Shown in pieces: positions 5,520 through 8,012 of a DNA stretch of 8,012 bases. The stretch comes from Planctomycetia bacterium (lineage in GTDB: Bacteria > Planctomycetota > Planctomycetia > Gemmatales > Gemmataceae), in NCBI GenBank assembly GCA_025356615.1, contig JANXSH010000604.1:1-8012 (forward strand). The letters run 5' to 3'. The position numbers were made by a program, and so were the translations under genes. The first letter of the stretch is position 1, and the number at the start of each line of letters is the position of its first letter. The notes under the pieces were generated by a model. That model searched no databases. It was not told where the DNA came from and saw nothing but the letters and a program-made list of their open reading frames with translations.

Positions 5520-7031
5520 TCAGACTGGTACGATCGCGGCAGATGAGCCGGTTCTATCGCGGAGTCCGATCCGGTCGAGATCGCTGATCTCGTAAATCGT
5601 CATCGGCCCGATGCCGCGAATGGCCACGTCGTGCGGCACGCCCCGATACCAGTGCGATATCTCTTCCCACGCCGTGTCGCTCAGGGTGATGGCACCGGGG
5701 TGGCCGAGGCTCTCGAGCCGGGCGGCGATGTTGACCGTCGAGCCCCACAGGTCGAAGGAATACTGCGACCCGCCGAGCGTCCCGGCGACCACGGGGCCGA
5801 CGTGGATGCCGACGCGGAGTTGCCAGCCGGCCGGCCCCTTCGGGATGCGCCGGAGGACCTCCTCGGCACAGCGGACGAGTTGCAGGACGGGGTTCTCGAC
5901 CGGGCGGAGCAGGCCGCTGACCATGAGGAAGGCGTCGCCGATGGTCTTGATCTTCTGGACGCCGTGCCGACCGGCGACCTCCTCGAACATCTCGACGTAC
6001 CACTCGAGGTGGCGCATCACCTCCTCGGGCTGGTCGGCGTGGAGGTCGCAGAAGCTCGTGAAGCCGACCACGTCCATGAAGCAGACGCCGACCTTGTCGT
6101 GCCGGCGCGGCTGGATGGAGCCGGTCGCGGTGAGTTCGGAGACGGCCTCCGGGGGGAAGATGGCGTGGAGCAGTCGATCGATGCGTTGCAGGTGTTCTTG
6201 CTCCCGGTCGCGGAGGCGTTTCTTTTCGAGGCACGCCCCGACGCGGGCGCGGAGCAGCAGCTCGTCGAACGGCCTGGTGAGGTAGTCCTCGGCACCGCGC
6301 GCGATGCCGTTGATGACGCTCTGCATGTTGTCCAGCGCGGACACCATGAGGACGGGGATGTGCTTCCAGGCCGGATTCGCCTTGAGGCGGTCCAGTACGG
6401 CGAAGCCGTCCATGCCCGGCATGAGGACATCGAGGAGGATGAGATCGAACGAAGAATGCTCGAGGTTGCTCAGCGCCTCCTGCCCGCTGGCGGCCGAGAG
6501 GACGGAATGCCCGAGCTGACCCAGGAGCTGTTGGAGCAACTCGCGGTTGGCGCTGTTGTCATCGACGACGAGGAGTCGCCCTCGTTCTGCCGGTGGGAGA
6601 GAAGTGGTCCATACCGAGGAGACCGTCGTCCCCCCGGCGACGGCCGACACCAGGCCCGACGTGAGTCCTTCGATGAGTCCCAGGGCGCGACGGGCCGCCG
6701 TGAGGACGCGGTCGAGGTCTTCGGCGTATTCCTCGACACCAACCCGAGCGGCCCGGCGGAACCACAAATCGGCGAGGCCGATCACCGCCGCGAGGTCGGC
6801 GCGGAGGTCGTGCCGGTGCTTGCCGTCGTGCAGGACGAACCGCCCCGACGTGACGCACTCCGCGAACTGCTCGCCGCGCTCCGCCACTTGCTTGACGTTG
6901 CGCACGAATCGCTCCGGCGCGGTGTCGAGTACCGCGCCGAGCAACCGGCCCACCTCGGAGCGCAAGTCGAGCGCGGCCGCGCGGAGATCGCCATCGGCAC
7001 CGGGATCCAGTCGTGTCGGCTCGTCCGTCAT
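5520..7031 (-). CDS. Response-regulator class III adenylate cyclase (DHp-like, receiver, cyclase)
   Basis: This is a 503-residue soluble protein predicted to make cAMP from ATP under phosphorelay control. Residues 65-125 resemble a histidine-kinase dimerisation helix pair (HDLRADLAAVIG, candidate His74) with no ATPase domain. Residues 152-270 are a receiver domain: acidic pair Asp157/158, phosphoacceptor Asp201 in LLDVLMPGMDG, Ser231, and Arg253 in YLTRPFD where Lys is normal. A linker helix (268-290) leads to the class III cyclase domain, about 312-484. It has metal-binding Asp320 (FMDVVGFT) and Asp366 (KTIGDAF), adenine-type residues Lys362 and Asp427 (FDLWG), and transition-state Asn434 and Arg438 (TVNIAARLES). 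This full set predicts an active adenylate, not guanylate, cyclase. The start lies three bases after the stop of the response regulator gene, so the two are surely co-transcribed. The exporter operon with a cyclic-nucleotide-binding ATPase follows 123 bp downstream. Confidence 0.93.
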   Translation of the reverse strand: MTDEPTRLDPGADGDLRAAALDLRSEVGRLLGAVLDTAPERFVRNVKQVAERGEQFAECVTSGRFVLHDGKHRHDLRADLAAVIGLADLWFRRAARVGVEEYAEDLDRVLTAARRALGLIEGLTSGLVSAVAGGTTVSSVWTTSLPPAERGRLLVVDDNSANRELLQQLLGQLGHSVLSAASGQEALSNLEHSSFDLILLDVLMPGMDGFAVLDRLKANPAWKHIPVLMVSALDNMQSVINGIARGAEDYLTRPFDELLLRARVGACLEKKRLRDREQEHLQRIDRLLHAIFPPEAVSELTATGSIQPRRHDKVGVCFMDVVGFTSFCDLHADQPEEVMRHLEWYVEMFEEVAGRHGVQKIKTIGDAFLMVSGLLRPVENPVLQLVRCAEEVLRRIPKGPAGWQLRVGIHVGPVVAGTLGGSQYSFDLWGSTVNIAARLESLGHPGAITLSDTAWEEISHWYRGVPHDVAIRGIGPMTIYEISDLDRIGLRDRTGSSAAIVPV

Positions 7032-7034
7032 GCG

Positions 7035-7400
7035 TCAGATCCCGAGTAAAGTGTCCATCTTGCTCATCAAACGGTCGAAATCGATGGGCTTCGTCTCGTA
7101 CTCGTTCGCCCCGGCTGCCAGGGCACGACGGCGGTCTTCCTGACCCGCAGCGGCGGTCAGGGCGATGATGGGAATCGCCCTCGTCATCGGGTCCGCCTTC
7201 AACCGCTGCGTCGCCTCGTAGCCGTCCATCACCGGCAACCCCACGTCCATGAGGATCAAGTCGGGACGATCCGCGCCAGCCCTCTCGATCGCCTCGACGC
7301 CACTGCCAGCGTTGAGGATCGTGTGGTCGTACAGTTCCAGCGTCTGCTGGACCATCTCGCGGATCATCTCATCATCTTCTACCAGCAAGATCGTTGCCAA
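7035..7400 (-). CDS. Single-domain response regulator, DivK-like
   Basis: This is a 121-residue stand-alone receiver with no output domain. The landmarks are complete: acidic Glu8/Asp9/Asp10 (LLVEDDE), phosphoacceptor Asp52 in LILMDVGLPVMDGYEA, Thr82 in IIALTAAA and Lys104 in YETKPIDF. Such proteins carry phosphate between a hybrid kinase and other partners, or act by protein binding. Here it lies between a receiver-bearing sensor protein and a receiver-cyclase, so a relay role is likely. The start is TTG at 7400-7398, with GGAGG seven bases upstream. A nearby ATG (7413-7411) is out of frame and overlaps that site. Unlike the cyclase receiver, this one keeps the conserved Lys. Confidence 0.93.
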   Translation of the reverse strand: MATILLVEDDEMIREMVQQTLELYDHTILNAGSGVEAIERAGADRPDLILMDVGLPVMDGYEATQRLKADPMTRAIPIIALTAAAGQEDRRRALAAGANEYETKPIDFDRLMSKMDTLLGI

Positions 7401-7407
7401 TCGGGAA

Positions 7408-7412
7408 CCTCC
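7408..7412 (-). promoter_or_regulatory. Shine-Dalgarno site setting a TTG start
   Basis: GGAGG on the minus strand lies seven bases ahead of TTG (7400-7398). It decides the start of the DivK-like regulator, because the ATG just upstream is in a different frame and includes the first bases of the Shine-Dalgarno sequence. Confidence 0.85.
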
Positions 7413-7420
7413 ATCGCAGT

Positions 7421-7481
7421 AGTTGTCAGTTGTCAGTTGTCAGTTGTCAGTTGTCAGTTGTCAGTTGTCAGTTGTCAGTTG
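7421..7481. repeat. Heptanucleotide tandem repeat AGTTGTC, 8.7 copies
   Basis: Eight perfect copies of AGTTGTC (7421-7476) are followed by the partial copy AGTTG (7477-7481). The array ends 8 bp upstream of the Shine-Dalgarno site of the response regulator, within the 168-bp gap that separates it from the upstream kinase-like gene. Perfect copies suggest recent expansion by slippage. On the plus strand every unit contains TTGTCA, similar to a -35 box, but no downstream plus-strand gene makes this meaningful. Confidence 0.95.
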
Positions 7482-7547
7482 AGGACATCGCTATCTATGA
7501 GGTGATCGCGTTCATGGCACCTACTTCCACGTTTCGCTTGCCGATTC

Positions 7548-7564
7548 ACTGACAACTGACAACT
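7548..7564. repeat. Inverted copy of the heptanucleotide repeat
   Basis: ACTGACAACTGACAACT is the exact reverse complement of 17 bases of the tandem array at 7421-7481, with 66 bp between the two. The pair could form a stem in several registers in the leader of the response regulator mRNA. It lies immediately after the tandem TGA-TAA stop of the upstream gene. Confidence 0.9.
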
Positions 7565-7568
7565 TTTA

Positions 7569-8012
7569 TCATCTCACCACCGCCGGCATCTGCTCCCGGA
7601 TGCGGCCCAGCAGTTGCTCCCGCGTGAGCGACTCGCGGGCCAACACCTGGGCGAGGGATCGGTTGAGCCTGCGGCGCTCCTCGTCGCTGAGGTCTCTCGC
7701 GGTGACGACGAGGACGGGCACGCCGCCGCCGCCGGGTCGGTGGCGCAGTTCCTCCAGGAAGGCGAAGCCGTCCATGACCGGCATCATCAGGTCGAGGAGG
7801 ATCAGGCCCGGCATGCAGGCTTCACACTTCTGGAGCGCCTCGAAGCCGTTGGCCGCTTCCGACACCTTCCACCCGGCGAGCATGAGTTCCTCCCGCATGT
7901 ACTCGCGCTGGGCCGAGTCGTCTTCGACGAGCAGGATCGGGGCCGGCCCCGGAGCGTATTGGCACAGCAAGGTTCCGAGCCTGGCCCAGTCGATCGGCTT
8001 GGTGATGTACTC
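7569..8012 (-). CDS. Receiver-domain signalling protein, C-terminal part (probable hybrid histidine kinase; 5' end outside window)
   Basis: The frame runs in from the right edge without a start. Its first visible residues, EYITKPIDWARLGTLL, are the end of one receiver domain, including the conserved Lys of TKP. A short linker (CQYAPGPAP) leads to a complete second receiver: ILLVEDDSAQREYM, phosphoacceptor Asp (codon 7793-7791) in LLDLMMPVMDGFAFL, VVTARDL, and a last helix REQLLGRIREQM. Where Lys is expected the sequence reads LAQVLARESL, so Arg or a neighbour may replace it. Tandem C-terminal receivers are usual in hybrid sensor kinases, so this is probably the upstream kinase of the relay, but no kinase domain is visible. 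An in-frame TTG at 7970 could be mistaken for a start; it sits inside the linker and has receiver sequence in frame before it. The gene ends in tandem stops TGA-TAA. Confidence 0.85.
   Translation of the reverse strand, partial: EYITKPIDWARLGTLLCQYAPGPAPILLVEDDSAQREYMREELMLAGWKVSEAANGFEALQKCEACMPGLILLDLMMPVMDGFAFLEELRHRPGGGGVPVLVVTARDLSDEERRRLNRSLAQVLARESLTREQLLGRIREQMPAVVR

Noticed and set aside
5631..7049. Long plus-strand open frame (472 codons) opposite the cyclase gene
   Set aside because: It is antisense to a gene with a complete set of receiver and cyclase motifs. Its translation is low-complexity and rich in Asp, Glu, Gly and Arg, as expected from the opposite strand of GC-rich code.
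7421..7564. CRISPR-like array
   Set aside because: The unit is only seven bases, copies are directly adjacent with no spacers, and no cas gene is present.

Overview
The window is GC-rich, tightly packed with genes, and coded almost entirely on the minus strand. The gene content suggests a planctomycete, possibly of the Gemmata type: a GYF_2-tailed protein, DevBCA-like exporters, a class III cyclase joined to a receiver domain, and copies of a TTAGCCACAGATG-type dispersed repeat. That assignment is inference from gene style, because no rRNA or marker gene is present.

Layout in minus-strand transcription order, from the right edge. (1) 8012-7569: the 3' end of a multidomain signalling protein, probably a hybrid histidine kinase, with the tail of one receiver domain followed by a complete one. 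(2) A 168-bp gap with a 7-bp tandem repeat and an inverted copy of it. (3) 7400-7035: a DivK-like single-domain response regulator with a TTG start and a strong Shine-Dalgarno site. (4) 7031-5520: a DHp-like/receiver/class III cyclase protein whose active-site residues predict an adenylate cyclase. (5) A 123-bp gap with a good sigma70-like promoter. (6) 5396-4227: a DevB/HlyD-type membrane fusion protein. (7) 4230-3007: a first DevC-like permease, overlapping (6) by ATGA. (8) A 226-bp gap filled by an imperfect palindromic repeat element. (9) 2780-1569: a second DevC-like permease. (10) 1569-274: a DevA-like ATPase with a cyclic-nucleotide-binding domain fused at its C-terminus, joined to (9) by a TAATG overlap. 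On the plus strand, positions 3-230 hold the C-terminal end of a GYF_2 protein that converges on the ATPase gene.

The main point of interest is how the parts could fit together. A phosphorelay (hybrid kinase, DivK-like regulator, receiver) would drive an adenylate cyclase, and the neighbouring exporter operon encodes an ATPase with a built-in cyclic-nucleotide sensor. This suggests a DevBCA-type efflux complex gated directly by cAMP, encoded beside its own signal source. Each domain call is well supported by motifs. The functional link is inference from adjacency and domain content. The exported substrate cannot be told from the sequence.
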